A stretch of DNA of 5,068 bases. It comes from Bacillota bacterium. GTDB taxonomy: Bacteria > Bacillota > Clostridia > Acetivibrionales > DTU013. A program made the translations under genes and the position numbers. Within the stretch, counting starts at the first letter, position 1, and the number at the start of each line of letters is the position of its first letter. Of this stretch, positions 4,848-5,068 are shown piece by piece. The stretch is from assembly GCA_023435925.1 (NCBI GenBank), contig JAEZLF010000090.1, forward strand, positions 1 through 5,068. The letters run 5' to 3'. The notes under the pieces were generated by a model. It searched no databases. It saw only the letters and a list, made by a program, of their open reading frames with translations, and had not been told where the DNA came from.

Positions 4848-5068
4848 TCAAAAAACACCCTTATTATTGAAAAACTCCTTATATTTCATATCTTCCTTAA
4901 GAATATGGCTTGAAATCCAGTCCGATACAAACGATACCAACCCCAGTATGGTATCGTCCTGCCTCTCATCGATATCACTGTTCTCAAACTTCTGTATCTT
5001 TTTAATTACAAAATGATGCTCGAACTTCTGTGCTTCAAAGCGTTCATACCCATGCTTTTCCATCATTT
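4848..5068 (-). CDS. Bacteriohemerythrin, C-terminal part (partial)
   Basis: The gene enters from the right edge; the ATG codons at 5066 and 5063 are internal, since they align with the MM/ME of the EE..M.KYGY helix of the family. The last 72 residues are complete. They carry the helix-3 segment YERFEAQKFEHHFVIKKI and the helix-4 segment SDWISSHILKEDMKYKEFF, whose HxxxxD supplies one His and the bridging Asp of the di-iron site. Bacterial hemerythrins bind O2 reversibly and are used in sensing, storage or delivery of oxygen in microaerobes and anaerobes. The His that normally lies four residues before the EH histidine is Gln here (codon CAG). The N-terminal ligands (first His, HxxxE) are outside the window, so whether this is a single-domain protein or the tail of a sensor cannot be told. 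Confidence 0.85.
   Translation of the reverse strand, partial: MMEKHGYERFEAQKFEHHFVIKKIQKFENSDIDERQDDTILGLVSFVSDWISSHILKEDMKYKEFFNNKGVF

Noticed and set aside
4560..4870. Plus-strand open frames of 72 and 97 codons opposite the YkgJ-type gene
   Set aside because: The minus-strand product has the ordered cysteine cluster and a strong ribosome binding site; the plus-strand frames have neither.
5061..5066. ATG at 5066 as the true start of the hemerythrin
   Set aside because: The resulting 72-residue protein would lack the N-terminal helices and iron ligands, and the residues around it match the middle of the family fold; the gene is cut by the window edge.

Overview
The window looks like chromosomal DNA of a low-to-mid-GC, Gram-positive anaerobe of the class Clostridia. 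This is an inference from four things: strong GGAGG-type ribosome binding sites, a tetrahydrofolate (THF) riboswitch ahead of a folate ECF transporter gene, a TSCPD/YkgJ/bacteriohemerythrin gene set, and a long nucleotidyltransferase-phosphomannomutase fusion of the kind found in Clostridia and cyanobacteria. No mobile element, CRISPR array, rRNA or tRNA was seen. The genus cannot be fixed from the sequence alone.

Layout, left to right. At 1-110 (minus) is the first 36 codons of a small membrane-anchored protein, possibly of the DUF881 family. Facing away from it, 237-554 (plus) encodes a 105-residue, strongly acidic protein I do not recognise, with its own promoter and a very good ribosome binding site. 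A short convergent gap (555-679) holds two hairpins. The rest lies on the minus strand and is transcribed right to left: a bacteriohemerythrin (cut by the right edge), a YkgJ-type cysteine-cluster protein 18 bases downstream, a TSCPD-domain protein with a TTG start, then a strong promoter, a THF riboswitch and the folate transporter subunit folT, which ends in a clear intrinsic terminator. Last comes an 825-residue fusion of a sugar-nucleotidyltransferase, a left-handed beta-helix and a phosphomannomutase-like region.

How the genes work together. The folT unit is a self-contained regulated module: promoter, aptamer, hairpin that buries the Shine-Dalgarno region, transporter, terminator. FolT needs the shared ECF energy module (EcfA, EcfA', EcfT), which is encoded elsewhere. 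The hemerythrin and YkgJ genes are probably co-transcribed; both are metal or cysteine proteins, but no shared pathway can be claimed. The fusion protein probably makes a nucleotide sugar for cell-surface polymers.

The most noteworthy points are: (i) all four recognisable catalytic motifs of the phosphomannomutase region are altered while its nucleotidyltransferase is intact, so that half is probably not a mutase; (ii) the THF aptamer shows a compensatory change in its pseudoknot, and its expression platform could act by blocking either ribosome binding or transcription; (iii) the hemerythrin has Gln where one conserved iron-binding His is expected. I found no convincing wholly new multi-gene system.
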